DNA from: an uncultured Kiritimatiellota bacterium | GTDB lineage: Bacteria; Verrucomicrobiota; Kiritimatiellia; RFP12; UBA1067 | Direction of reading: 5' to 3' | NCBI GenBank assembly: GCA_934635385.1 | Contig: CAKTZI010000013.1 | Coordinates: 1-64,000, forward strand | DNA: 64,000 nt | Position numbers and translations under genes: made by a program | Shown: piece by piece, positions 8,728 through 16,975 of the stretch | Position numbering within the stretch: the stretch's first letter is position 1 | Layout: every line of letters starts with the position of its first letter | The notes under the pieces: model-generated | The model's input: only the letters and a program-made list of their open reading frames with translations | Told to the model about the DNA's origin: nothing | Database searches by the model: none

Positions 8728-10920
8728 ATGCGCCTTCTGCTTCTCACGTGCCTCGTCCTCCTCGCCCAGCAAGCGCCCGCCGTCGGCAGGACCTGCCTCG
8801 TCACGAACTGCGCCGACGTCAGTCGGCTGATCCGCGACGGCACAAACGCCCCCGCCCGCTTCTCGCTGATGTGCCGTGCCCTCTCCGACATCAACGAATT
8901 CGGGAAAGGCATCTGCCTTGCCGACGCTTCGGGCGCAACGACACTCAGCCTCGGCGGCCCGCTTTCGGAAGACAAGGACTTCTCAAACGGCGACATCCTC
9001 CGCGTGACCGGACGCATCTGCACACCGCCCGGCTCCGGGCGCTTCACGCGCGCGGAAGCGATCGTACGCATCGGACGCGCCGCGCCCTACCTCCCTGAAG
9101 TCCTCTCGATAGGCGAATTCGCCGCCCGACAGGACGACTACCGACCCGTCTGCATCAGGGGAACCGTGCGGAGCGTCCTTCCGGACGAGATTGACCGGGG
9201 ATTCTCCTTTCTCGTCCTTGAAGCCGACAACGACATCGCCTGTGTCGCCTTGCGCAACGAGTCCAAACGGCCATCGGACCGATCGTCCGCGCGCCTTGTC
9301 GGCAGTGTCGTCGACGTGACGGGCGTCCGAGACCTGCACCGGCCTGCCAATCGCCGCCAGATGGGACAGACACTGCTCGCATACCGCCTGCACACGCAGA
9401 CGCCATCTCCGCCCGATCCGTTCGCCGTACCCGACCTGTCGACGCTCGACGGAGCCTCCCCCTCAAAGGTCTTTCGCTCCGGGCCCTGCGCGACGCGCGG
9501 CACGGTTCTCGCCATCCGTCCGGGCAATCGCCTGCTCCTGCGCCGCCCCAACGGCGAAGTCTCGGACATCTCGCTGTCCGCCGGAACCGAAGCCCCTGAT
9601 GTCGGGTCGTCTGTCGAGATCGCCGGGAAACCCACAACCGACCTCTACCGACTCAACCTCACGCATGCGGACTGGCGCCCCACGCTTCTGCCGTACCCAG
9701 CCGAGGACAGGGAACCGATCCCCGTTTCGGCAACGGACATCCTGTCCGAGCATCAGAATGCCCGAATCTTCAACCCCGCCTTCCACGGACGCGCCGTTCG
9801 CCTGACAGGCCACCTGATCGGCCGCTCGGACATCGGCCCGAACGCCCCGTGCCTCTACCTGAAAAGTGACGGACAGATCGTTCCCGTCGAATTCGGCGCC
9901 TCATCGCCGCGTGGCATGGAATTCCCGCTGGGCAGCACACTGGAAGCGACGGGCATCTGCGCCTTGGACATCAACGGCGAATCACCGCTCTCCTCGTTTC
10001 CCCAGATCAGCGGCTTCACGCTCGTCACGCGCCGCGCCGACGACATCCGCCTTCTCGCCAAGCCGCCCTGGTGGACGCCCCAGCGCGTCTGGACGGTTTT
10101 CGGCATCTTCGCCTTTTCCCTCTTGGGCGTCCTCGTCTGGAACGGCGCGCTTCACACGCTTTCGGAGCGGAGGAGGCAAGAGCTGACACGCAGCCAGCTC
10201 AAGGGTCTCAAGGCCCGTCTGCAGACTGCGGAACGCACGCGCCTCGCCGTCGAGCTGCATGACACCCTCTCGCAGACGCTCGCATGCGTCTCGATGGAAA
10301 TCGCGACCGCCGAAAGCATGCGAGGGGAGGCGCCGCCCGGAATGATGGAACACATCAATCTCGCGGCGCAGCTTCTCAAGTCCTGTCGTGGCGAACTGCA
10401 CAGCTGCCTGTGGGACCTGCGCAGCTCGACGCTCGACGAGACAAGCATGGAAAAGGCCATTCGGAGAGCTCTTCTTCCCCTGCTTTCCACCTGCCGCCTG
10501 ACCGTGCGCTTCGACGTTCCGCGCGCGCGCCTCTCGGACAGCACGGCGCATGCGATCCTGCGGTGCATCCGCGAACTCGCCGTCAATGCGCAACGCCACG
10601 GGGCGGCGACCCACATCCTGATCACCGGGGACTGCACCGCGCAGGAGGTTCGCTTTGCCGTCCGCGACAACGGCACGGGATTCGCTCCGGCATCCGCGCC
10701 CGGCATCCACGAGGGGCACTTCGGCCTCCTGGGCATCCGCGAACGCATCGGCCTCCTGGGCGGCAGGGTCGAACTTGTCAGTGCCCCCGGACGCGGCACG
10801 ACCGTCTCCGTGCGCATTCCCTGCGGGCCTCGGCTCCCCGAGGCCCCGTCACACGGCAAACAGCCGCTTCATCTCGGCAAGACGCGACTTGTCCGCGACG
10901 AGAACGGCATCGGGCGATGA
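8728..10920 (+). CDS. Membrane sensor histidine kinase, HisKA_3 type
   Basis: 730 aa. A signal peptide (residues 1-19) leads into an extracytoplasmic part of about 430 residues that appears to contain several OB-fold-like beta modules (segments such as RGTVRSVLP, RGTVLAIRP, LTGHLIGR repeat the same pattern). A single membrane helix follows at about 455-475 (VFGIFAFSLLGVLVW). The cytoplasmic part has the dimerisation/phosphoacceptor helix ELHDTLSQTLA with H511, the N-box ELAVNAQRHG, the G-box DNGTGFAP and GHFGLLGIRERIGLLGG. This kinase class phosphorylates NarL/LuxR regulators, which matches the regulator at 546. The ATG at 8728 is chosen because the signal peptide starts there. The signal is unknown; by position it may be a product of the neighbouring glycosidase. 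It converges on the parvulin gene. Confidence 0.9.
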   Translation: MRLLLLTCLVLLAQQAPAVGRTCLVTNCADVSRLIRDGTNAPARFSLMCRALSDINEFGKGICLADASGATTLSLGGPLSEDKDFSNGDILRVTGRICTPPGSGRFTRAEAIVRIGRAAPYLPEVLSIGEFAARQDDYRPVCIRGTVRSVLPDEIDRGFSFLVLEADNDIACVALRNESKRPSDRSSARLVGSVVDVTGVRDLHRPANRRQMGQTLLAYRLHTQTPSPPDPFAVPDLSTLDGASPSKVFRSGPCATRGTVLAIRPGNRLLLRRPNGEVSDISLSAGTEAPDVGSSVEIAGKPTTDLYRLNLTHADWRPTLLPYPAEDREPIPVSATDILSEHQNARIFNPAFHGRAVRLTGHLIGRSDIGPNAPCLYLKSDGQIVPVEFGASSPRGMEFPLGSTLEATGICALDINGESPLSSFPQISGFTLVTRRADDIRLLAKPPWWTPQRVWTVFGIFAFSLLGVLVWNGALHTLSERRRQELTRSQLKGLKARLQTAERTRLAVELHDTLSQTLACVSMEIATAESMRGEAPPGMMEHINLAAQLLKSCRGELHSCLWDLRSSTLDETSMEKAIRRALLPLLSTCRLTVRFDVPRARLSDSTAHAILRCIRELAVNAQRHGAATHILITGDCTAQEVRFAVRDNGTGFAPASAPGIHEGHFGLLGIRERIGLLGGRVELVSAPGRGTTVSVRIPCGPRLPEAPSHGKQPLHLGKTRLVRDENGIGR

Positions 10921-10930
10921 AAGAGCGAGG

Positions 10931-11800
10931 TCAGTCCCTGTACTCGATCGTCGCCTTGTCGCGCAGCTCGGCGACATAGGCGTCCATCGCGCGGCCACGC
11001 GCCTCATGGCGGAGAAGATCCCTGATCTGGTCGTGGACGTCCACGAGCGTCTGCTGTCCGCCGCCCTTTTGGTCGGCCTTGTAGATGATGTGGTAGCCGA
11101 ACTGCGTCGTCACGATGTTCGAGACCTCGCCCTTCGCCATCTCGAAGGCGACCTTGTCGAACTCCGGCACCATCATGCCGCGCCCGAACCAGCCGAGCGA
11201 GCCGCCCTGCTGGCCGGACGGACAGTCGCTGTGCTTCTTCGCCTCCTCGGCGAAGTCGGCCTTGCCGTCCACGATGCGCGCACGGATGTCCTTGATCTTG
11301 TCGAGCGCCGCGTCGTCCGAGCCCTTGATGAGGATGTGCTGGCACAGCACCTGCTCCGGCGCGACGTACTCGGCCTTGTGCGCGGCGTAGAACGCGGCGA
11401 CCTCGTCGTCCGTCGGATCGGCCACGGACGAGCAGGCCTGCTCGACGAGCTTGTTGACCTTCGCGCCCTTCTCCAGCTCCTTGCGGAACTGCTCTTCCGT
11501 GATGCCCTGCGCCGCGAGGGCCTTCTGGTAGTTCTCTTGTCCGCCAACCTGCACGACGACCTTCGCGACCTCGGCGTCGATGTCGGCGGCCGAGACGGGC
11601 ATGTCGAGCTTCGCCGCCTGGTCGAGCAGGAGCTTCGCGCCAATCGCCTGGTCGAGCGCCTTTTCCTCCAGCTTCGGGAGGCTCTTCTTCACCTCGTCCA
11701 TCGTCATGCCGTGGCTCATGTAGAACCGCACGAGGCGGTCAAGCTCGAACTGCACGGCCTCGCCGCTGATCTCCTGTCCGTTGACAACCGCTTTCTTCAT
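10931..11800 (-). CDS. PpiC/parvulin-type peptidyl-prolyl isomerase
   Basis: 289 aa with an N-terminal SurA-like helical chaperone segment (residues 1-130, rich in Glu/Lys helices) and a parvulin domain at about 150-245. The domain shows VLCQHILIKG, ADFAEEAKKHSDCPSG, GSLGWFGRGMMVPEFDK and FGYHIIY, which are the usual parvulin core motifs. No signal peptide or membrane helix is present, so a cytoplasmic location is more likely than the periplasmic one of SurA or PrsA. It lies 24 bases downstream of tkt with AAAGGAGAAACG before its ATG and is probably co-transcribed. Substrates are unknown. Confidence 0.85.
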   Translation of the reverse strand: MKKAVVNGQEISGEAVQFELDRLVRFYMSHGMTMDEVKKSLPKLEEKALDQAIGAKLLLDQAAKLDMPVSAADIDAEVAKVVVQVGGQENYQKALAAQGITEEQFRKELEKGAKVNKLVEQACSSVADPTDDEVAAFYAAHKAEYVAPEQVLCQHILIKGSDDAALDKIKDIRARIVDGKADFAEEAKKHSDCPSGQQGGSLGWFGRGMMVPEFDKVAFEMAKGEVSNIVTTQFGYHIIYKADQKGGGQQTLVDVHDQIRDLLRHEARGRAMDAYVAELRDKATIEYRD

Positions 11801-11824
11801 CGTTTCTCCTTTACTCTGTCGCCG

Positions 11825-13798
11825 TCAGACGATCTCCCGCGCCTTGGCGAGGACGTTCTCGACCGTGAAGCCGAATTCCTGCGCGAGCACCTTGTAGGGC
11901 GCGGACGCGCCGAAGTCGTCCTTCGTCACGAACCGCGTCGTCTTGAAGTCGAGGCGGAAGCGGTCCCAGCCGAAACGCGAGCCGGCCTCGACGATGACAC
12001 GCTTCGTCATCTGCTCCGGCACGACGTAGTCGCGGTACGTGCACTTCTGCGCGAGGAACCGCTCCATCGACGGCATCGAGACGACGCGCACGGACTGGCG
12101 ACCGTCGCTTTCGTCCCACATCTTCTGCGCGGCGGCGATGCAGAGCGAGACTTCGCTGCCGGACGCGAGGAAAAGCACCGTGTCCTTCGTCTGCGGGCCG
12201 GCCTGCCAGATCGAGTAGGCCCCCTTCGCGACGCCTTCCGCGCGCGTACCCTCCAGCACGGGCAGGTTCTGCCGCGTCGTCAGGATGCAGCTCGGCCCCT
12301 TCGTGTTCATCAGCATCTCGACCCAGGCGTAGCCCGTCTCCGTCGCGTCCGCCGGACGGAACGTCGTCACGTTCGGAATCGTCCGAATCGCCGCGAGCTG
12401 CTCGATCGGCTCGTGCGTCGGGCCGTCCTCGCCGACGTAGAAACTGTCATGCGAGAAGACGAAAATCGAGGGAACCTCCATGATTGCCGCGAGGCGGATC
12501 GCCGGACGGCAGTAGTCGGAGAAGACGAAGAACGTCGCGCCGAACGCGCGGAAGTCCTCGTAGGCCGTGAGGCCGTTCACCATCGCGGACATCGCAAGCT
12601 CGCGCACGCCCCAGTGGAAGTTGCGTCCCGTGAAGTCCTCGGCGGAGATCCAGCCGTACTTCTTGAGGCCCGTCTTGTTCGAGCCTTCGAGGTCGGCCGA
12701 GCCGCCGACGAGCGCGGGAAAGACGTCCGCGAGCGCGTTCATGACCGTCCCGTTCGCCGCACGCGTCGCGACCGGCTTTTCGGGGTCGAACGTCGGGAGC
12801 GCGGCAAGGAGTCGCGCGCGCCGCGCATCGTCCGTCTCCGGCGCGGCCGGGCCGCCCGCCGCCTTGATCGCGGCCTTCTCGGCCTTGACGTCCCTGTTGC
12901 GCCAGTGGTGGCAGAGGGCCGCACGCGCGGCGAAGAGGTCGTAGACCTCCTGCGGCACGTAGAAGCTCTTCGCGGGGTCGAAGCCGAGCGCCGTCTTCGT
13001 CGCGGCGACCTCCTCGGCACCGAGCGGCGCACCGTGGCAACCGTGCGTCCCGGCCTTCGTCGGCGCGCCCTTGCCGATGACCGTCTTCGCGATGATCATG
13101 ACGGGGGCATCCGTCACCTTCAGCGCGCGCAGGTAGGCGCGGTGAATCTGGTCGTAGTCGTGGCCGTCGATCTCGAAGACCTTCCAGCCATACGCCTCGA
13201 AACGCTTCTTCGCGTCGTCGCGGTTGGTGTCCGTGACGTGGCCCTCGATCTGGATGTCGTTGAAGTCGTAGATCGCCGTGAGGCCGCCGAGCTTCAATGT
13301 GCCGGCGAGGGACGCCGCCTCGTGGCTGATGCCCTCCTCCACGTCGCCGTCGCCCATGAAGACCCACGTGTGGTTGCCGCGCCTCTTCATCTTCGCGCCG
13401 AGCGCGAGACCAACCGCCATCGCGAAGCCCTGGCCGAGCGGCCCCGTCGTCACCTCGACGCCCGGCATGACACCGCGTTCGGGGTGACCCGCACAGCGCG
13501 AGCCGAACTGGCGGAACGTCTGCAGCTCCTCCAGCGTGACGCCGCCCGTGCCCGACAGGTGGTTCAGCGCATAGACGAGCGCGGAGGCGTGCCCGCCCGA
13601 AAACACGAGACGGTCGCGGTTCTTCCACGCCGTGTCCTGCGGATCGACCCGCAGGTGCCGCAGCCACAGGGTCGCCGCGAGATCCGCCATGCCCATCGCC
13701 GCGCCCGGATGCCCCGAATTGGCCTTCTCGACCATGTCCGCACACAGGCAGCGGATCGTGTCCGCCGCCAGCTTCAGCTGTTCGTTCGTCGTCTTCAT
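11825..13798 (-). CDS. tkt: Transketolase
   Basis: Thiamine-diphosphate enzyme of the non-oxidative pentose phosphate pathway, transferring two-carbon units between sugar phosphates. The 657 aa have the family length. Visible motifs are ANSGHPGAAMGMADL (about 21-35), FSGGHASALVYAL, the ThDP-binding GDGDVEEGISHEA, the glutamate-containing WGVREL and SHDSFYVGEDGPTHEP. The ATG at 13798 is preceded by AGGAGGAAGA, an excellent ribosome-binding site, and the unit has its own promoter 28 bases upstream. The parvulin gene follows. Confidence 0.96.
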   Translation of the reverse strand: MKTTNEQLKLAADTIRCLCADMVEKANSGHPGAAMGMADLAATLWLRHLRVDPQDTAWKNRDRLVFSGGHASALVYALNHLSGTGGVTLEELQTFRQFGSRCAGHPERGVMPGVEVTTGPLGQGFAMAVGLALGAKMKRRGNHTWVFMGDGDVEEGISHEAASLAGTLKLGGLTAIYDFNDIQIEGHVTDTNRDDAKKRFEAYGWKVFEIDGHDYDQIHRAYLRALKVTDAPVMIIAKTVIGKGAPTKAGTHGCHGAPLGAEEVAATKTALGFDPAKSFYVPQEVYDLFAARAALCHHWRNRDVKAEKAAIKAAGGPAAPETDDARRARLLAALPTFDPEKPVATRAANGTVMNALADVFPALVGGSADLEGSNKTGLKKYGWISAEDFTGRNFHWGVRELAMSAMVNGLTAYEDFRAFGATFFVFSDYCRPAIRLAAIMEVPSIFVFSHDSFYVGEDGPTHEPIEQLAAIRTIPNVTTFRPADATETGYAWVEMLMNTKGPSCILTTRQNLPVLEGTRAEGVAKGAYSIWQAGPQTKDTVLFLASGSEVSLCIAAAQKMWDESDGRQSVRVVSMPSMERFLAQKCTYRDYVVPEQMTKRVIVEAGSRFGWDRFRLDFKTTRFVTKDDFGASAPYKVLAQEFGFTVENVLAKAREIV

Positions 13799-13825
13799 CG
13801 TCTTCCTCCTGAAAATTAAAGTCGT

Positions 13826-13834
13826 ATTATACCA
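13826..13834 (-). promoter_or_regulatory. Extended -10 promoter of tkt
   Basis: TGGTATAAT on the minus strand. A start about 7 bases downstream gives a leader of about 21 bases holding only the AGGAGGAAGA ribosome-binding site. Confidence 0.7.
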
Positions 13835-13892
13835 TAATCGCCCTGCCGAACGTCCGACGGGGCGCGTTCGCCTAGACGCCACCGGCGCGCCG

Positions 13893-14516
13893 TCACTTCC
13901 AGACGATGTGATCGCGGTCGATTGTCAGGATCTCGTGCGCCTCCAGCGCGACGATCGCCGCTTCCGGCTCGACCGTCCTGAACTGCGCCACGAGCGTGTT
14001 CTGGAGCTTGCGGACGGTGCCGGGCGCCAGCTTCTTGAGGCGCGCGACCTCATCTTCCGTCAACGGCAGCACGGGCTTCTTCGTCCGGCGCGCACGCGGC
14101 TTCTTGGCGGCCGGCTTCTCGTCGGTCGCGGACTCCGCCGTTTCGGCCTCTGCCTCGGCGGCGGGCGCGGACGCCTTGGCCTTGCGCGTACGCGACGTCT
14201 TCTTGGCGGGCGTCGGCGCAGGTTCCGCCACAGGCTCCGCAGTCGGCGTCGGCACAGGCGCCGGCTCGGCCTCTGGCGCGACGCCCAGCGTCTTCGGCGC
14301 GAGGCCCGGCGGCGCCGGAACCGGCACGACGGCGGGCGCGGGCGCGTCGCCCAGCATCGCGAGGACGGCCTCCGGCGTCTCCTTCACGTCATAGTCCAGT
14401 CCGTCGCCAATCGGCACGACGACCGAACCGCCGGCCTTTCGCGGCTCGACGGTCACGACAAAACTCGCATTGATCCAAATCGGCGTATTGTCCAGCCGCG
14501 TCAACTTGATGTACAT
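13893..14516 (-). CDS. FlbD-like domain protein with long Ala/Pro linker
   Basis: 207 aa. Residues 1-58 (MYIKLTRLDNTPIWINASFV, then VTVEPRKAGGSVVVP) match the short FlbD family that normally accompanies flagellar genes. A disordered segment rich in Ala, Pro and Glu (about 65-150) follows, and then a basic helical C-terminal domain (about 150-207) with EDEVARLKKLAPGTVRKLQN. That segment could be a small nucleic-acid or protein-binding helical hairpin. No flagellar gene is in the window. The ATG at 14516 is the start of the FlbD homology and has GAGAGGAGAG before it. The gene has its own promoter and appears monocistronic. Function unknown. Confidence 0.7.
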   Translation of the reverse strand: MYIKLTRLDNTPIWINASFVVTVEPRKAGGSVVVPIGDGLDYDVKETPEAVLAMLGDAPAPAVVPVPAPPGLAPKTLGVAPEAEPAPVPTPTAEPVAEPAPTPAKKTSRTRKAKASAPAAEAEAETAESATDEKPAAKKPRARRTKKPVLPLTEDEVARLKKLAPGTVRKLQNTLVAQFRTVEPEAAIVALEAHEILTIDRDHIVWK

Positions 14517-14547
14517 GGTTCTCTCCTCTCTGTTGCGATAGGCGCAC

Positions 14548-14556
14548 ATTATACCA
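14548..14556 (-). promoter_or_regulatory. Extended -10 promoter of the FlbD-like gene
   Basis: TGGTATAAT preceded by TTT; predicted leader about 25 bases. Confidence 0.7.
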
Positions 14557-14562
14557 AAAGGT

Positions 14563-15294
14563 CTAGGGCTCGTTCTTTCGCGTGCGCAGCCAGGTGGCGG
14601 CGGCTTGGTCGCCGCGCAGGGCACGCGCGCGCATCGCCCAGTAGAGCGAGCGTTCCGCGTCCTTCTCGACGCCATGCCCGAACTGGTAGGCGGCGGAGAG
14701 GTTGTCCATCGCCTCCGGGTGGCCGAGCTCGGCCGCCGCCCGGTAGCACTTGACGGCCATCTCCCTGTCCGGCGGACACCCGAAGCCGCGCAGGTAGCAC
14801 GTGCCGAGGTTCACGAAGCCGTTCGGATCCCGCTGCTTCGCCGCGCGCCGGAAGCAGTCGAAGCTCCTTTTCAGGACGCGCTCCAGCCGGTTCGTGTCCG
14901 TGCCCGTCCGCTCGAACGCCTCGGAAATCGCAATCGAGCCGAGCGCGTTCAACGCCTGCACGTTCCCGCCGTCCGCCGCCTTCTGAAGGCAGGCGAAATC
15001 GTTCTTCTCGACCGAGAGGAGATACCACGCAAGCGGGTTGTCCTTCCGCTCCGCGAGTTCGCGGATCTTGTCGCGCGAAGCGTTAAGATACTTCTTCGCC
15101 AGTTCCCTGTCGTCCGTCGTGACGCCGAAGACGAACTGCTGCAGGGGCTTGCCGGCCTTCGCGTCGCGTGCGACGATCTCCCGCGCCTCGGCATAGACCT
15201 TCGCCCCGCACGAGGTCGGCGCGTTCAGCAGCCGCACCACGGCGTCGGACGAGCTCATCGCCCCCAAAAGGCAAGCAACCGCAAGAATCGTCAT
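14563..15294 (-). CDS. Sel1/TPR-repeat lipoprotein-like or secreted protein
   Basis: 243 aa beginning with a short hydrophobic leader (MTILAVACLLGAM) that may be a weak signal peptide. The C-terminal half carries Sel1-type repeats: DPNGFVNLGTCYLRGFG, EMAVKCYRAAAELGHPEAM and AAYQFGHGVEKDAERSLYW. Such repeats form alpha-solenoid protein-interaction surfaces. The start overlaps the stop of the methyltransferase gene as ATGA, so translation is coupled to it and to hisS. Partner unknown. Confidence 0.75.
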   Translation of the reverse strand: MTILAVACLLGAMSSSDAVVRLLNAPTSCGAKVYAEAREIVARDAKAGKPLQQFVFGVTTDDRELAKKYLNASRDKIRELAERKDNPLAWYLLSVEKNDFACLQKAADGGNVQALNALGSIAISEAFERTGTDTNRLERVLKRSFDCFRRAAKQRDPNGFVNLGTCYLRGFGCPPDREMAVKCYRAAAELGHPEAMDNLSAAYQFGHGVEKDAERSLYWAMRARALRGDQAAATWLRTRKNEP

Positions 15295-15713
15295 AGGTAG
15301 GGACGGTACGTGTTCGTCAGCGTCTTCCAGTTCTTCTTCTTCGCGCAGATCGTGAGCGTCCGCTCGCGCCGCCAGAACCGCCAGCGGTCGGGACGCTCCA
15401 CCTCGACGATGTGGAAGCCGTCGCGGACGATCGAGTAGAGGTCCGGCAGGGAGAACCCGTCCTGCGTGCGCGTCTTCTCCGGCACCGAGAAGTAGAGGCG
15501 GCCGTCCGGCTTCAGGACGCGGTGCGCCTCCTTCACCGCCTGCCGCGAGACGACCGAGCCGTCCATCAGCACGACCTCGAACTGCGCGTCCTCGAAGGGG
15601 AGCGCGTTCGCCCTGTCCGTCGCGCGCCAGACGCGGCCGCGCAAAGGCGCGAACCGCGCGGGCAGCGCCTCGCCGGGAAAGCCGACCTCCAGGCTCGTGC
15701 GGACGCCCCTCAC
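15291..15713 (-). CDS. Small class I SAM-dependent methyltransferase-like protein
   Basis: Only 140 aa against about 200-250 for the Methyltransf_11 group. Motif I is degenerate (LEVGFPGEAL instead of a GxGxG loop), but NALPFEDAQFEVVLMDG and the post-motif HRVLKPDGRLYFSVPE are typical. The start is a GTG at 15713 that overlaps the hisS stop as GTGA, and its own stop overlaps the next gene as ATGA. Tight coupling to hisS is clear; the substrate is not. Loss of the glycine loop leaves catalytic activity in doubt. Confidence 0.65.
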   Translation of the reverse strand: MRGVRTSLEVGFPGEALPARFAPLRGRVWRATDRANALPFEDAQFEVVLMDGSVVSRQAVKEAHRVLKPDGRLYFSVPEKTRTQDGFSLPDLYSIVRDGFHIVEVERPDRWRFWRRERTLTICAKKKNWKTLTNTYRPYL

Positions 15714-16942
15714 GCGAGCGCGACCTCCGTCTCTTCGCGCGTCGCCATGTCCTTCAGCCGCGCGACGCCCTTCGCCACGTCGTCCGGGCCGAGGAACACG
15801 GCCTTTGCCGCGCCGTTCTGGTCGGCGTGGGAGAAGAACTTCTTCGGCTTCTGCGCATGGAGCGCGAGATCGACCGCCTCGCCCGCCGCGCGCAGCTTCG
15901 CCGCGAGCGTCACCGCCGCGTCACGCTGCTCCGGGAACATGAAACCGACCGCGACGCCCTTCTTCTCCGCCGCCGCGGCCGCGCCCAGCCGCGCCTTCAG
16001 CAGCTCCGTCACGACCACGTCGCCGAAGCCGAGGCCGACCGCGCTCGTCGGCTCGCCGCCGATCGTCGTCAGCAGGTTGTCGTAGCGGCCGCCGCCGAAG
16101 ATCGCGCGGAACTCGCCCTTCGTGTCGAACGCCTCGAAGACGACGCCCGTGTAGTAGCTGAGGCCCCGGATGACCGAAATGTCGAACTGGAGCGCGTCCG
16201 CGAAGCCCGCGAGCGCCGCGAGGCGGAACAGCTCCACGAGTTCGGGGCAGTCCGCGTAGCTCTTCGTGTCCATGATCGCGAAGGTCGCCTTCACGTCGTC
16301 GTCCGTGAGCCCGCCGTCCTTCAGCATCGCGGCGATCTCCGAATCGGGCATCTTGCCGCGCTTGTCGAGCGCGAGGAAGACCTGCGCGTGCTTTTCGGCG
16401 GCGATGCCGCTCTTCTGTAGCAGCTCGCCGAGGAACTTGCGGGACGAGACGTGAACCTTGAAGTCGTCCGTCGAAAGCCCCATGCGCCGCAGGGCGTCCA
16501 CCGCCGCGCCCAGCACCTCGACCTCCGCGAGGATCGAGTCCTCGCCGATGATGTCGACGTTCCACTGGTAGTGCTCGCGCTTGCGGCCCTTCGTCATGCG
16601 CTCGTAGCGGAAGCACTGCGCGATCGTCGTCCACTTCAGCGGGAAGGACAGCTCCTTCTGGCGCTGGGCGACCATGCGCGCGAGGGTCGGCGTCATTTCG
16701 GCGCGCAGGGCGAGATGGCGCTCGGACTTGTCGAAGAAGTGGTAGATCTGCTCGCCGACCTCCTCGCCCGCCTTGCGCGCCAGGAGCTCGTAGCTCTCGA
16801 CGACGCAGGCGTCGTAGGGCTTGAACCCCGCCGCCGCGCCCGCCGCGCGGAAGGCGTCGAACACCCTGTTGCGCCAGACCATGTCCTCCGGATAGAAGTC
16901 GCGCATGCCGCGCGGCGCCTCGAAACTCAGTTTTTCTGCCAT
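15710..16942 (-). CDS. hisS: Histidyl-tRNA synthetase
   Basis: Charges tRNA-His in the cytoplasm. 410 aa, class II fold. Visible motifs are RGMRDFYPED (N-terminus), AEMTPTLARMV (motif 1 region), the motif 2 loop CFRYERMTKGRKREHYQWN, and IFGGGRYDNLL (histidine-binding). Motif 3 reads GLGFGDVVVTELL rather than the GxxxGxERL of E. coli; I recall this form from other bacterial HisRS sequences. The ATG at 16942 follows the uxaA stop by 33 bases. It is first in a translationally coupled trio with the small methyltransferase and the Sel1 protein. Confidence 0.95.
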   Translation of the reverse strand: MAEKLSFEAPRGMRDFYPEDMVWRNRVFDAFRAAGAAAGFKPYDACVVESYELLARKAGEEVGEQIYHFFDKSERHLALRAEMTPTLARMVAQRQKELSFPLKWTTIAQCFRYERMTKGRKREHYQWNVDIIGEDSILAEVEVLGAAVDALRRMGLSTDDFKVHVSSRKFLGELLQKSGIAAEKHAQVFLALDKRGKMPDSEIAAMLKDGGLTDDDVKATFAIMDTKSYADCPELVELFRLAALAGFADALQFDISVIRGLSYYTGVVFEAFDTKGEFRAIFGGGRYDNLLTTIGGEPTSAVGLGFGDVVVTELLKARLGAAAAAEKKGVAVGFMFPEQRDAAVTLAAKLRAAGEAVDLALHAQKPKKFFSHADQNGAAKAVFLGPDDVAKGVARLKDMATREETEVALA

Positions 16943-16975
16943 AAGTTTTCCAATCGCTTTCTGTTTTCCCGTTTC

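Noticed and set aside
10655..13819. Very long open frame on the plus strand opposite tkt and the parvulin gene
   Set aside because: The product is Arg/Leu/Val/Asp-biased without domains and mirrors the codon bias of the real minus-strand genes.
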